A DNA stretch of 64,000 nt. Source: Rhodopseudomonas palustris. Lineage in GTDB: Bacteria; Pseudomonadota; Alphaproteobacteria; Rhizobiales; Xanthobacteraceae. Shown piece by piece: positions 8,331-16,741 of the stretch (position 1 is the stretch's first letter; each line of letters starts with the position of its first letter). The DNA lies in assembly GCF_003591005.1 (NCBI RefSeq), contig NZ_QYYD01000002.1:248001-312000 (forward strand), in the 5' to 3' direction. The position numbers and the translations under genes were made by a program. The notes under the pieces are model-generated. The model ran no database searches and was not told the origin of the DNA. It worked only from the letters and a program-made list of their open reading frames with translations.

Positions 8331-9527
8331 CTACAACCCCAGCACCAGCTTGCTGATGATGTCGCGCTGAATCTCCGAAGTGCCGCCGAAGATGGTGTAG
8401 GCGCGGCCGTTGAGATGCGTCGGCATCACGGCGAGTTCGTCTTCGGGAATCGCCGGCGGGGCGTTGAGGCGGTGCAGCGGGCGGGTCGGTTCGACATAGA
8501 GGCCGTCATTGCCGATGACGTCGACGCCGAGCCGGCTCACCGCCTGGTAGATCTCGCTGGTGCGCAGCTTCAGGATCGACGACACCGCCCCGGGGTTCTG
8601 GCCGTTCTGCAGCGCCGACAGCACCCGCAACTCGGTCATTTCCAGCGCGTCGATATCGACCTCGGCCTCCGACATCCGGATCGCGATCTCCGGATCCTCG
8701 ATCGCCCGGCCGGTCGCTTCCGACTCGGCGAACGCCGCCGTCCGGTTCAGCGCCTTGCGCAGCTTGGCCGAGGCGATGCCGGAGCCGCGCTCGAATTCCA
8801 ACAAGTACTTGCCGTAGGTCCAGCCCTTGCCTTCCTCGCCGACCAGGTTAGACGCCGGAATCCGGACGTCGTCGAAGAACACCTGGTTGACCTCGTGGTC
8901 GCCGCCGATCGTCAGGATCGGCCGGATGGTGATGCCGGGGCTCTTCATGTCGATCAGCACGAAGCTGATGCCGTCCTGCTGCCGCGGCTCGTCGCTGGTG
9001 CGCACCAGCGCGAACATCATGTTGGCGTTGTGCGCGTGGGTGGTCCAGATCTTGGTGCCGTTGATGACGTAGTCGTCGCCGTCGCGCACCGCGCGGGTCT
9101 TGAGCGACGACAGGTCCGAGCCCGACCCCGGCTCGGAATAGCCCTGGCACCAATAATCCTCGCAGGACAGGATCCGCGGCAGGAAGTAGTTCTTCTGCTC
9201 CTTTGAGCCGAAGCCGATGATCACCGGCCCGACCATCTTGACGCCCATCGGCGTCGGCGTCGGCACGCCGGCGTGGGCGCATTCGGTCTCGAAGATCCAG
9301 CGCTGCGCTGGCGTCCAGCCGGTGCCGCCATATTCGACCGGCCAGCCCGGCGCGCCCCAGCCCTTGGCGTTGAGGGCGCGCTGCCACGGCACGCCGGTCT
9401 CCGGCTCGGAGAACACCGACGGGTTGAGCGACTCCGCCCGCTTCATGTCGGGCGTCAGATTGGCCGCGATGAAGTCGCGGACTTCCTGCTGGAAGGCGAG
9501 CTCGGCTTCGCCGAAGGTCATGTCCAT
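8331..9527 (-). CDS. Acyl-CoA dehydrogenase, large-subunit type
   Basis: This 398-residue FAD enzyme oxidises an acyl-CoA to the 2-enoyl-CoA. Visible family features are WCQGYSEPGSGSDLSSLKTRAV (FAD/substrate region, about residues 125-146), DYVINGTKIWTTHAHNANMMF, and the C-terminal GRAYTIFGGTSEIQRDIISKL. It forms a divergent-sequence pair with the next acyl-CoA dehydrogenase (18 bases away), the arrangement of heteromeric dehydrogenases such as PimC/PimD or steroid side-chain enzymes. A crotonase gene lies upstream on the same strand. The substrate is not evident: a dicarboxylic, branched or aryl acyl-CoA is possible. The gene is convergent with paaK. Confidence 0.85.
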   Translation of the reverse strand: MDMTFGEAELAFQQEVRDFIAANLTPDMKRAESLNPSVFSEPETGVPWQRALNAKGWGAPGWPVEYGGTGWTPAQRWIFETECAHAGVPTPTPMGVKMVGPVIIGFGSKEQKNYFLPRILSCEDYWCQGYSEPGSGSDLSSLKTRAVRDGDDYVINGTKIWTTHAHNANMMFALVRTSDEPRQQDGISFVLIDMKSPGITIRPILTIGGDHEVNQVFFDDVRIPASNLVGEEGKGWTYGKYLLEFERGSGIASAKLRKALNRTAAFAESEATGRAIEDPEIAIRMSEAEVDIDALEMTELRVLSALQNGQNPGAVSSILKLRTSEIYQAVSRLGVDVIGNDGLYVEPTRPLHRLNAPPAIPEDELAVMPTHLNGRAYTIFGGTSEIQRDIISKLVLGL

Positions 9528-9545
9528 GTCGATGCCTCGCTTGGG

Positions 9546-10682
9546 TTAGACAGGCCGGCCGCTGAGCGCGGCGTGGCGGCGATAGTGATGCGTGCTGCCG
9601 CCGAACAGCGTCTCGAACGCCAGCAGGCGCTTGAAATACGCGCCGACGTCGAGCTCTTCGGTGACGCCCATGCCGCCGTGCAGCTGCACGGACTGCTCGG
9701 CGACGAAGCGGGCGCCCTTGCCGATCTTGGCCTTGGCGCCGGAGGCGGCGCGGCCGCGCTCGGCAGCGTCCGCGTCGGCCTTCAGCGCCGCCCGCAGCGC
9801 CATCGAGCGGGCTTCATCGACCTGCACCGACATGTCGGTGAGCCGATGCCGCACCACCTGATTGGCGGCGAGGGGCCGGCCGAACTGCTTGCGCACCTTG
9901 GTGTAGTCCAGCGTCTTGTCGGTCAGCGTCTGCATCATGCCGACCGCTTCGGCCGACATCGCCGCCAGTGCGCGATCCACAACGGCCTCGACCGCCGGAT
10001 ATGCATCGGCATCTGCCCCGAGCATCGCGTCGGCCGGCACCCGCACGTCTTCCAGCGTCAGATTGCAGGCGCGGCCGCCGCCGAGCCGCGGATAGTCCGC
10101 GAGCGTCAGCCCGGCCGCATCGCGCGGCACCAGGAACAGCCGCAGCGAGCCGCTGCCATTGTTCGCCAGCCGCGCCGAGACGATCAGCTGATCGGCCGAC
10201 GCGCCGTCCAGCACTGCGACCTTGGCGCCATTCAGCACGTAGCTGTCGCCGTCCTTGCGCGCCGTGGTATCGACGCGGGACAGATCCGCCCGCGCCGCGC
10301 GTTCGGCATGCGCGAAGGCGAGCCGCAGCGTGCCCTCGGCGATCTGCGGCAGCAGCACTGCCTGCTGCTCGTCGCGGCCGTGTTCGGCGACAAGGCCGGC
10401 GCCGAGCACCACGGTCGACAGATACGGCTCGCTGACCAGGCCGCGGCCGAACGCTTCCATCAGGATGCCGACCTCGATCGCGCCGCCGCCGATCCCGCCA
10501 TGCGCTTCCGGCAGCGGCAGCGCCAGCCAGCCGAGCTCGGCGAACTGCTTCCAGATCGCCTCGCTGAAGCCGAACGGCTCCCTGCCGTTGTGCTCGCGCA
10601 GCTTGGCCGTGTAGGTCTCGTTGATGAAGCGGTCGGCGCTTTCGCGCAGCAGCCGCTGTTCGTCACTCGGCGTCAGATCCAT
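9546..10682 (-). CDS. Acyl-CoA dehydrogenase, small-subunit type
   Basis: This 378-residue acyl-CoA dehydrogenase homologue starts LTPSDEQRLLRESADRFINE. It has the C-terminal features of the fold (QSVQLHGGMGVTEELDVGAYFKRLLAFETLFGG). It differs strongly from its neighbour at 8331-9527 and has a shortened middle region, as the PimD-like partner in alpha-beta dehydrogenases does. It starts three bases after the stop of the upstream enoyl-CoA hydratase, so the three genes form one operon read from 11534 down to 8331. Confidence 0.85.
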   Translation of the reverse strand: MDLTPSDEQRLLRESADRFINETYTAKLREHNGREPFGFSEAIWKQFAELGWLALPLPEAHGGIGGGAIEVGILMEAFGRGLVSEPYLSTVVLGAGLVAEHGRDEQQAVLLPQIAEGTLRLAFAHAERAARADLSRVDTTARKDGDSYVLNGAKVAVLDGASADQLIVSARLANNGSGSLRLFLVPRDAAGLTLADYPRLGGGRACNLTLEDVRVPADAMLGADADAYPAVEAVVDRALAAMSAEAVGMMQTLTDKTLDYTKVRKQFGRPLAANQVVRHRLTDMSVQVDEARSMALRAALKADADAAERGRAASGAKAKIGKGARFVAEQSVQLHGGMGVTEELDVGAYFKRLLAFETLFGGSTHHYRRHAALSGRPV

Positions 10683-10685
10683 CGC

Positions 10686-11534
10686 CTACACCTTCACCTG
10701 CTTGCGCACCGACGGATGCAGTCCCGACGGATCGACGATCATTCCAAACTCCTGCAGATTGTGAGCGTGACACAGCTGATGCAGCGCGAACGCCTGGTCG
10801 ATCGCGGCCGGCTGCCCCATGATATCAACCGAGCGGTTGACCGCCTCTTTGGTCATCTTCAGCGCGAAAGCCGGCTTGGCGGCAATGCGCTGCGCCAGCG
10901 CCATCGTGAAAGTCGTTAGTTCAGCGGCCGGCACCACGTGATTGACCATGCCGAGCCGGTACGCGTCTTGCGCGCTCCAGCTGTCGGCGGTGAACAGCAG
11001 CTCCTTGGCCTTGCGCGGGCCGAGCTCCCACGGATGCACGAACCATTCGACGCCGCACACGCCCATCGTCACCACCGGGTCGCAGAACTCGGCGGTATCG
11101 GCGGCGACGATCAGGTCGCAGGCCCAGGCCAGCATCAGCCCGCCGGCGATGCACTTGCCGTGCACTTCGGCAATGGTCGGCTTGGCAAGATTGCGCCAGC
11201 GCCGCGTGATCTGCAGATAGATCTCCTGCTCGCGCGCCATGCGGCCGTGCGCGCCCGGCTCGCGAAACCCGCCCCAGGCGCCGACCGGTGGAAAATCGAT
11301 GCCGGCTTCGTTTTTGCTGGTGGCGCGCAGATCGTGGCCGGCGGAGAAATGCGGGCCGTTGCCCGCCAGGATGATCACCTTGACCGCATCGTCCTGCACC
11401 GCGTCGTCGAACGCGGCGTTGAGGTCGTAAGTCATCTGCAGATTTTGCGCGTTGCGCGCCTCCGGCCGGTTCATCACGATCCGGGCGACCGCCGGATCGG
11501 GACGTTCGACCACGAGCGTCTCATAGCCGCCCAT
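10686..11534 (-). CDS. Enoyl-CoA hydratase/isomerase family (crotonase)
   Basis: This 282-residue crotonase-fold protein hydrates (or otherwise transforms) enoyl-CoA esters. ARIVMNRPEARNAQNLQMTYDL (from about residue 17) and GNGPHFSAGHDL form the first oxyanion-hole segment. AEVHGKCIAGGLMLAWACDLIVAAD forms the second. The ATG at 11534 is preceded by GGGAGGATGC, a strong ribosome-binding site, so I reject the longer frame that begins at 11723. It is the first gene of a three-gene beta-oxidation operon with the two acyl-CoA dehydrogenases. The exact substrate is unknown. Confidence 0.87.
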   Translation of the reverse strand: MGGYETLVVERPDPAVARIVMNRPEARNAQNLQMTYDLNAAFDDAVQDDAVKVIILAGNGPHFSAGHDLRATSKNEAGIDFPPVGAWGGFREPGAHGRMAREQEIYLQITRRWRNLAKPTIAEVHGKCIAGGLMLAWACDLIVAADTAEFCDPVVTMGVCGVEWFVHPWELGPRKAKELLFTADSWSAQDAYRLGMVNHVVPAAELTTFTMALAQRIAAKPAFALKMTKEAVNRSVDIMGQPAAIDQAFALHQLCHAHNLQEFGMIVDPSGLHPSVRKQVKV

Positions 11535-11692
11535 GCATCCTCCCGTTTCTTGTTGTCCGGCATGCGCCGGGTGTTGTTCCGGATAGTCTGGCAGGTCGCC
11601 GCCGCGACCGCAAATCCGATCTGCGGCGCTAATTCCGCACGGCGGCGCGGCGGCGCCGACATTCGAAACTTTCACCGTTCGCTCACAACCTC

Positions 11693-11782
11693 CGTCATGG
11701 CCGGGCTTGTCCCGGCCATCCACGCCTTTGGTACATTTCCGTCAGCAAGGCGTGGATGCCCGGCACGAGGCCGGGCATGACG
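11693..11782. repeat. Palindromic element, copy A
   Basis: The element begins CGTCATGGCCGGGCTTGTCC and ends CCGGCACGAGGCCGGGCATG ACG. The CCACGCCTT and AAGGCGTGG arms pair inside. It is almost identical to the element at 41937-42040 except for the loop. The stretch from 11535 to 12035 otherwise contains no convincing gene. Confidence 0.8.
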
Positions 11783-12035
11783 CGTGGGGACGAAAGTGCC
11801 TGACTTGAGAGGCTGCATTTTCGGTCAGGCCCGCAGGGTGAGAACAGCGCCTTTGGGCGCCGCATCGTCCGATCCACGATCACCCGACCCCGCTTTGAGG
11901 CAGAACAATCCGTGCGCCGCGCGATTGTGCAACAGGCATCGGTCTAAGCGGCCAAGCGCCGGCCAGAATTGATTTTTTCGACGCGCCGATCCGTGCGATA
12001 GGTCGCGGCCCTGTCGTTTGTACCGAAAGTGGAAG

Positions 12036-12830
12036 ATGCCGCAGCTCCGAGTTCCCTCGATGATCCGCAGCGCTGCCACGCTCGGCCTGATGGCCGCGGC
12101 GCTGCTGCTGATCGGGCCGGGCGCGCAGGCGGCGGCCACGCTGGCGACGCTGCCGCGCGATCTGTCGCCGTGGGGCATGTTCACCGCCGCCGATATCGTC
12201 GTGAAGGCCGTGATGGTCGGCCTCGCGCTCGCCTCGCTGGCGACCTGGACGGTGTGGCTGTCGAAGACCATTGAGCTCAGCCGCGAGACCGCGCGCGCCC
12301 GCGCCGCGCTGGCGCAGCTCGAGGCCGATACCACGCTGGCCGAGCTGCGCGGCGCCGAGGCGCAGGACGGCGTCGGCCAATTGATCCAGACCGCGGCGCG
12401 CGAAGCGCAGCTATCCGGCTGGACGTTCGACGACTATTTCAAGGAGCGCGTCGCGCTGCGGCTGGAGCGCGCTGAAGCCGCGATGGCGCGCAAGATCGCG
12501 CGCGGCACCGGCATCCTCGCCACCATCGGCGCCGTCGCCCCGTTCGTCGGCCTGTTCGGCACGGTGTGGGGCATCATGAACGCCTTCATCGGCATCTCCG
12601 AGGCGCACACCACGAATCTGGCCGTGGTGGCGCCGGGCATCGCCGAAGCGCTGCTCGCCACCGCGCTCGGCCTCGTCGCCGCGGTGCCGGCGGTGGTGAT
12701 CTACAACTACCTGGTCCGGCAGATCGCCAATTATCGCGCGCTGCTCGGCGACGCCTCGGCGCAGGTGCTGCTCTTGGTCAGCCGCGATCGCGGCCGCTCG
12801 GCGCGGCTGATGGCGCGGGCCGCGGAGTAG
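12036..12830 (+). CDS. exbB: TonB-system energiser ExbB
   Basis: This 264-residue MotA/TolQ/ExbB-family inner-membrane proton channel powers TonB-dependent outer-membrane uptake. An N-terminal hydrophobic segment (LGLMAAALLLIGPGAQAAA, residues ~14-32) looks like a cleavable signal sequence, which many alphaproteobacterial ExbBs have. Three membrane helices follow: ADIVVKAVMVGLALASLATW, ILATIGAVAPFVGLFGTVWGIM and a segment around ALLATALGLVAAVPAVVIYNYLV. The last two carry the conserved proton-channel residues of the family. I prefer ATG 12036 over an upstream TTG (12018) and a later ATG (12060). The gene is followed three bases later by exbD. Confidence 0.9.
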   Translation: MPQLRVPSMIRSAATLGLMAAALLLIGPGAQAAATLATLPRDLSPWGMFTAADIVVKAVMVGLALASLATWTVWLSKTIELSRETARARAALAQLEADTTLAELRGAEAQDGVGQLIQTAAREAQLSGWTFDDYFKERVALRLERAEAAMARKIARGTGILATIGAVAPFVGLFGTVWGIMNAFIGISEAHTTNLAVVAPGIAEALLATALGLVAAVPAVVIYNYLVRQIANYRALLGDASAQVLLLVSRDRGRSARLMARAAE

Positions 12831-12833
12831 GGC

Positions 12834-13264
<431 letters not shown>

Positions 13265-13268
<4 letters not shown>

Positions 13269-14173
13269 ACGAGCCGGCCAATGCCTACGCGCTGCACGAT
13301 GCGCCCGGCCATAGCCGCGCCTCGCAATGGCTGGCGTCGGCGATCGCCATCGTCGCGGCGCATCTGGCGCTGATCGCCGCCGCGCTCGCCTGGTATCAGC
13401 AAGCTCCGCCGCCCGGCGTCGAGATGCCGACCATCCTGGTCGATCTGTCGCCGGCGCCCGCCGCGCCGGCGGTGCAGCCGCAGGATCTGGCGCCCGGGCC
13501 GACGATGCAGCAGGCGCCGGAGCCGGCCGAGCGGGAGAAACTCACTGACGAGCCGGAGCGGCGGCAGGCCGAGGTGCAGCCACAGCTGCAGCCACAAGTT
13601 CAGCCAGAGCCGCAGCCTGTGCCAGTCGCGCCGGCGCCTGAGGTCGCGCTGCCGCCGCCAGCCAAACCGGTCGAGCACGCCAAGCCAGCCGAGCCGACGA
13701 AGTCGGTTTCCAAACCCAAGCCGGAACCGAAGCGCGTCGCCCGCGACGAGCCAAAGCGCAAGCGCGCGGAGGCGAAGCCGGACTCGCGCGAGCCGCCGGC
13801 GCCGCGCACCACTGCCGCGCCGCGCGCCGAGCGCCAGGCCTCGCTGCAGTCCGCCGCGCAGGCCGGCCGTGCCGCGGCCGCCGCCGCGCTGCCATCCTAC
13901 CGCGATCGCCTTGCCGCACATCTCGCGCGCTACAAGCAATACCCCTCCGCCTCGAAATCCGCCGGGGAGCAGGGCACCGCGCTGCTCAGCTTCACCGTCG
14001 GCCGCAGCGGCCAGGTCCTCGCCAGCCGCCTCGCCCGCTCCTCCGGCCACCCCGCGCTCGACGCCGAAACCCTGGCGATGATCCGCCGCGCCCAGCCGCT
14101 GCCGTCGTTCCCGCCGGAGATGACCCAAGCCTCGCTGAGCTTCACCGTCCCGGTCAACTTCTCACTGCGCTGA
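13265..14173 (+). CDS. tonB: TonB energy-transducing protein
   Basis: This 302-residue protein has one N-terminal membrane helix (about residues 20-42, WLASAIAIVAAHLALIAAAL), a long Pro/Glu/Lys-rich periplasmic spacer (about 55-205) and a C-terminal TonB domain (YRDRLAAHLARYKQYPSAS ... GTALLSFTVGRSGQVLASRL ... ALDAETLAMIRRAQPLPSFP). It transmits ExbBD energy to outer-membrane receptors. Repeated Gln/Pro/Glu codons in the spacer are typical for the family. I could not identify an Irr, RirA or Fur site in the 500 bases upstream of exbB, so iron control is not shown. Confidence 0.9.
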
Positions 14174-14216
14174 CAATGTCTGCAAGCCGAAGCCGACGCC
14201 TCGCGCCCAGCGCGCT

Positions 14217-14240
14217 CCCTCTCCCGCTTGCGGGAGAGGG
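14217..14240. repeat. CCCTCTCCCGC-type palindrome after tonB
   Basis: CCCTCTCCCGCTTGCGGGAGAGGG is a perfect inverted repeat followed by CTGGGGTGAGGGCGACG, as at 15286-15309. It lies between the tonB stop and the convergent toxin pseudogene and could end transcription on both sides. Confidence 0.8.
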
Positions 14241-14273
14241 CTGGGGTGAGGGCGACGCGGGCAGGGAGTCCGC

Positions 14274-14694
14274 TCAGATCCAAGGATCGACAACCGCGGC
14301 GCCGGCCCGCTTGAACTCGCTGGTGTCGCGCGTCACGACTGTCAGCCCATGATGCAGCGCGGTGGCGGCGATCAGCAGGTCCGGCTGCGAGAACGTGTGG
14401 CGCGCCTTGCGCCCCTGCGACGAGCAATCGCCACTTCAGCATCACGTCCTCTGACACCTCAAGCACCCGCTGATCGAACATTGGGCGCACGCGGTGGGTA
14501 AGCCAATCGTTCAAGTCAGCACGGCGGGACGCGTCCCCGACCTGCTCGATGCCGAAACGCAGCTCGGCTAGCGTGACGACGCTGACATAGAGCAAGTCGA
14601 GCGGCTGTGCCGAGACGAAGGCGACCACCTTGCGCTCCGGCTTCGGCCGGCGAAGCTCGGACAACACGTTGGTGTCAAGCAGCCACCCGGCCAC
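14274..14694 (-). pseudogene. vapC: PIN-domain (VapC-type) toxin, frameshifted
   Basis: From a GTG at 14694 the frame reads a PIN domain beginning WLLDTNVLSELRRPKPE, with acidic Asp and Glu positions, to about 14413 (MLKWRLLVA). The expected remainder (GRKARHTFSQPDLLIAATAL, then LTVVTRDTSEFKRAGAAVVD) lies in another frame and stops at 14274. The sequence GTCGCAGGGGCGC at the junction looks like GTCGCAGAGGGGCGC with two bases lost. The shift removes the C-terminal catalytic acidic residues, so the nuclease should be inactive. The GTG lies nine bases after the antitoxin stop, the usual arrangement. A sequencing error is the alternative explanation. Confidence 0.8.
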
Positions 14695-14703
14695 GACCCG
14701 CGG

Positions 14704-14994
14704 CTACAGATCGACGTCGCGAACCGGCATCCGCGCACGCTTCGGGGCCAGTTCAAGCTTGCGGTGCGGCGAAGCCTGCATCGCTTCGACCAGCGCCGCG
14801 CCGCTACGGCTGCCGCTCAGCCGGCGATAATGGTCCGCCGCGATGATCACGACCTCGTCGTGGCCATGCACCGTCACGATCTGCGGCCCCTCATCGCGCG
14901 CCGACCGAACCACCTCACTGAACCGCGCTTTGGCATCCTGGAGCTGCCAGCGGCCGGTTCGATCAGGAAACTGAGGTGGGGTCGATCTGGTCAT
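14704..14994 (-). CDS. Phd/YefM-family antitoxin
   Basis: This 96-residue antitoxin has the N-terminal DNA-binding fold typical of Phd/YefM proteins (WQLQDAKARFSEVVRSARDEGPQIVTVHGHDEVVIIAADHYRRL) and a C-terminal tail that would wrap the toxin. It is intact, although the toxin gene immediately downstream is frameshifted. It should bind its own promoter and repress the operon. The ATG at 14994 was chosen because the homology begins just after it; the longer upstream frame has no similarity I can recognise. Confidence 0.82.
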   Translation of the reverse strand: MTRSTPPQFPDRTGRWQLQDAKARFSEVVRSARDEGPQIVTVHGHDEVVIIAADHYRRLSGSRSGAALVEAMQASPHRKLELAPKRARMPVRDVDL

Positions 14995-15093
14995 GCTGAC
15001 CAGATTAGGCCGGCGCCGCCGTTTGGCAAGGGGAGGCCATCGCGTCGCCCGATCGCCAAGTGGGGAACGCGAGCATCCCCGAGCCGCAGCGCC

Positions 15094-15117
15094 CCCTCTG
15101 CCGCTTGCGGGAGAGGG
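15094..15117. repeat. CCCTCTGCCGC-type palindrome
   Basis: CCCTCTGCCGCTTGCGGGAGAGGG is an imperfect copy (one mismatch) of the palindrome at 15286-15309. It is followed by the same CTGGGGTGA tail. Confidence 0.75.
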
Positions 15118-15285
15118 CTGGGGTGACGGCGACGGGGGCAGTGAGTCTAACACGGAGCACATCGTTGGGCGGGTTAGCCGAAGGCGTAACCTGCCGATAC
15201 GCGCCGTCAATGAAGGCGGCGGATTACGCTGCGCTAATCTGTCCTACGAGCTAATCATCGCCCACGCCCCGCGCCGCAGCGCGCT

Positions 15286-15309
15286 CCCTCTCCCGCTTGC
15301 GGGAGAGGG
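15286..15309. repeat. CCCTCTCCCGC-type palindrome
   Basis: CCCTCTCCCGCTTGCGGGAGAGGG plus CTGGGGTGAGGGCGACG, the same element as at 14217. The surrounding 15000-15490 gap contains only repeats. Confidence 0.8.
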
Positions 15310-15390
15310 CTGGGGTGAGGGCGACGCGAGCAGTGAGGTTCGTTCGGACTAACTCATCAGCGGGTTAGCCGAATGCAGGCCGCGGAGATC

Positions 15391-15471
15391 GGCGGGTTAC
15401 GCCTTCGGCTAACCCGCCCTACGTGCTACATGCTTTAAGATTAGCGGCGGATTACGCTGTGCTAATCCGCC
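15391..15471. repeat. Two adjacent hairpins, GGCGGGTTA and GGCGGATTA types
   Basis: GGCGGGTTA ... TAACCCGCC (15391-15418) and GGCGGATTA ... TAATCCGCC (15447-15471) are inverted repeats. Related sequence (GGGCGGGTTAGCCGAAGGCG) occurs around 15168-15187 and GGCGGATTACGCTGCGCTAA near 15218-15237. They look like a third family of short mobile palindromes just before a foreign-looking gene. Confidence 0.75.
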
Positions 15472-15510
15472 CTCCGGGCCTGGGCAGCGATGGGTAAAAG
15501 AGGATTCTTC

Positions 15511-16260
15511 ATGTTAGTCGAACCGCAAGAGGGCCGCATTGCTGTCGCTTTAGAAGGGCAGGAATTTGATCTTGAAGATGCCTGCGATGCTTTTCCGTTG
15601 GGTGGGGGAGCAGTTCAAGTTTGTCGAATCGTCATCTCACCGAGCGAAAAGTATGTGTTGTTGTCCGAGGTGCTTAACGAGCTTAAGGACGAGTCTGAGT
15701 TAGCTCGAATGTCACAGCGGCTAATTGACCTCGTGAACGGCGTGCTCTTTATCGATAACCCGGTACGACAGCCAATACGGCACCAAGGCATACATCACCG
15801 CCAATCTGCGAACGGCAATTGGGGCGTTACGATCAACGTGCCTACGGCCTTCGCTCGTGGGAGAGCTGGAAAGATAAGCTTCGCGCAAAAGACCGCTCCC
15901 ACGGAGCAACAATCTCAAATTTGTCTAGCGCTCTCTGATGAAGTCGTCATGGAGGTGCTTACCTATTTACGCGACACGCCTGATTGGCTTGATCTCTATA
16001 AGGCCCACGAGACAATGCAGGCGGACTTATCAGTCCGCTTTGGCCCAGAAGGAAAGAAGATCGTCGGGTGGCCTTCAAAGAAGATCAAGATCTTTACCGA
16101 GGTCGCGAACGGTGCGCGCCATGGCGAGAAGAGCGAGAGAGTTCGAGAAAAGCGCCAGCGGAAGGGTGAGTCGGTTATGTCGCTGTCGGAGGCACGGCAG
16201 TTCGTCCGAGAGCTGTGCCAGCTTTGGCTTAAGAGCATCGGCGTCCAAAATGGCGGTTGA
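15511..16260 (+). CDS. Hypothetical protein, atypical base composition
   Basis: I do not recognise a named family for this 249-residue soluble protein. The C-terminal third, with DWLDLYKAHETM, then EVANGARHGE, and MSLSEARQFVRELCQLWL at the end, resembles the tail of HEPN-like hypothetical proteins found in rhizobial accessory DNA; this is a weak impression. Base composition is clearly poorer in G+C than the surroundings, codon use differs, and palindromes flank it, all suggesting horizontal acquisition. I chose ATG 15511 because AGAGGA lies six bases upstream. ATG 15490 (seven codons longer) is the alternative. The stop overlaps the -35 element of the structured-RNA promoter. Confidence 0.7.
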   Translation: MLVEPQEGRIAVALEGQEFDLEDACDAFPLGGGAVQVCRIVISPSEKYVLLSEVLNELKDESELARMSQRLIDLVNGVLFIDNPVRQPIRHQGIHHRQSANGNWGVTINVPTAFARGRAGKISFAQKTAPTEQQSQICLALSDEVVMEVLTYLRDTPDWLDLYKAHETMQADLSVRFGPEGKKIVGWPSKKIKIFTEVANGARHGEKSERVREKRQRKGESVMSLSEARQFVRELCQLWLKSIGVQNGG

Positions 16261-16286
16261 CATTCTGGTAGAATCTAGATTATATT
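16257..16286 (+). promoter_or_regulatory. Near-consensus sigma70 promoter
   Basis: TTGACA (16257-16262) and TATATT (16281-16286) are separated by 18 bases, a 6/6 and 5/6 match to the sigma70 consensus. Transcription would start near 16293, directly before the first hairpin of the structured element. Such a strong AT-rich promoter stands out in this GC-rich sequence. Confidence 0.6.
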
Positions 16287-16291
16287 CCTAA

Positions 16292-16700
16292 CCACTCCGC
16301 CCCATCGAGGGGCGCGTTGCCGGGACGCTGGTCGTCGCGGGGCGGGGTGTGGCGCCTGCGGGTGTGGGGTGGACGTCGCCCTGTACCTCCGGGAGGCTGA
16401 GGGTCGCCGTCCGCCGCTACTACGAGCGGCCGCCGCGACAGAGGCTGGACGGGTACGGTAGAGGCCGGGGAAAGCCCGCAAGCTCGCTGTGTCCCGGAAG
16501 CACGGTCCTTCAGCCAAAAGTCGCCACGGTGGAGCGTCGAAAGACGTTTCCGCGGCGCTCGCGCTTCGGCGATCCGAAGCCTGAGACCGCGGCACTACCA
16601 AAGGCGCGTCTTTCGGCGCTCCGCCTCCCTCGGCCCGATGGCCGACCGGAGGCCCCCTGAACCCACCACTCACGCAAGGCTTTTGCGGGCAACGCCGCCG
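16292..16700 (+). ncRNA. Candidate large structured RNA, class unknown
   Basis: Nested helices span the element. A hairpin CGCCCC-atcga-GGGGCG lies at 16298-16314. A long-range closing helix pairs GCGTTGCC (16314-16321) with GGCAACGC (16688-16695). CCGTCC (16407-16412) pairs with GGACGG (16447-16452) and encloses GCCGC/GCGGC. A 19-bp helix pairs 16528-16546 with 16607-16625 and encloses CCGCGG/CCGCGG and the hairpin GCTTCGG-cgat-CCGAAGC (16563-16580). The two non-Watson-Crick pairs of the 19-bp helix are U-G in the plus-strand RNA but would be A-C in the minus strand, which sets the orientation. I see neither the RNase P P4 signature nor a tmRNA T-loop. It may be an independent RNA or a long leader of the gene at 16742. 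Confidence 0.6.
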
Positions 16701-16741
16701 CACGCGCGCACGCCCGCTGGTATCAGCATCAGGAGGGAGCG

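Noticed and set aside
11880-12380. Minus-strand frames opposite exbB
   Set aside because: They are shadows of the exbB reading frame with unnatural composition.
13930-14273. C-terminal extension of the PIN toxin running into the tonB region
   Set aside because: It is a read-through product of the frameshift and lies antisense to tonB.
16290-16700. RNase P RNA, tmRNA or group II intron identity for the structured element
   Set aside because: No RNase P P4 signature, tmRNA T-loop or intron domain V motif was found by eye.
16275-16703. 142-codon minus-strand frame and a 103-codon plus-strand frame
   Set aside because: Both lie within the structured element, have Arg/Pro/Ser-rich low-complexity products and no good start signals.
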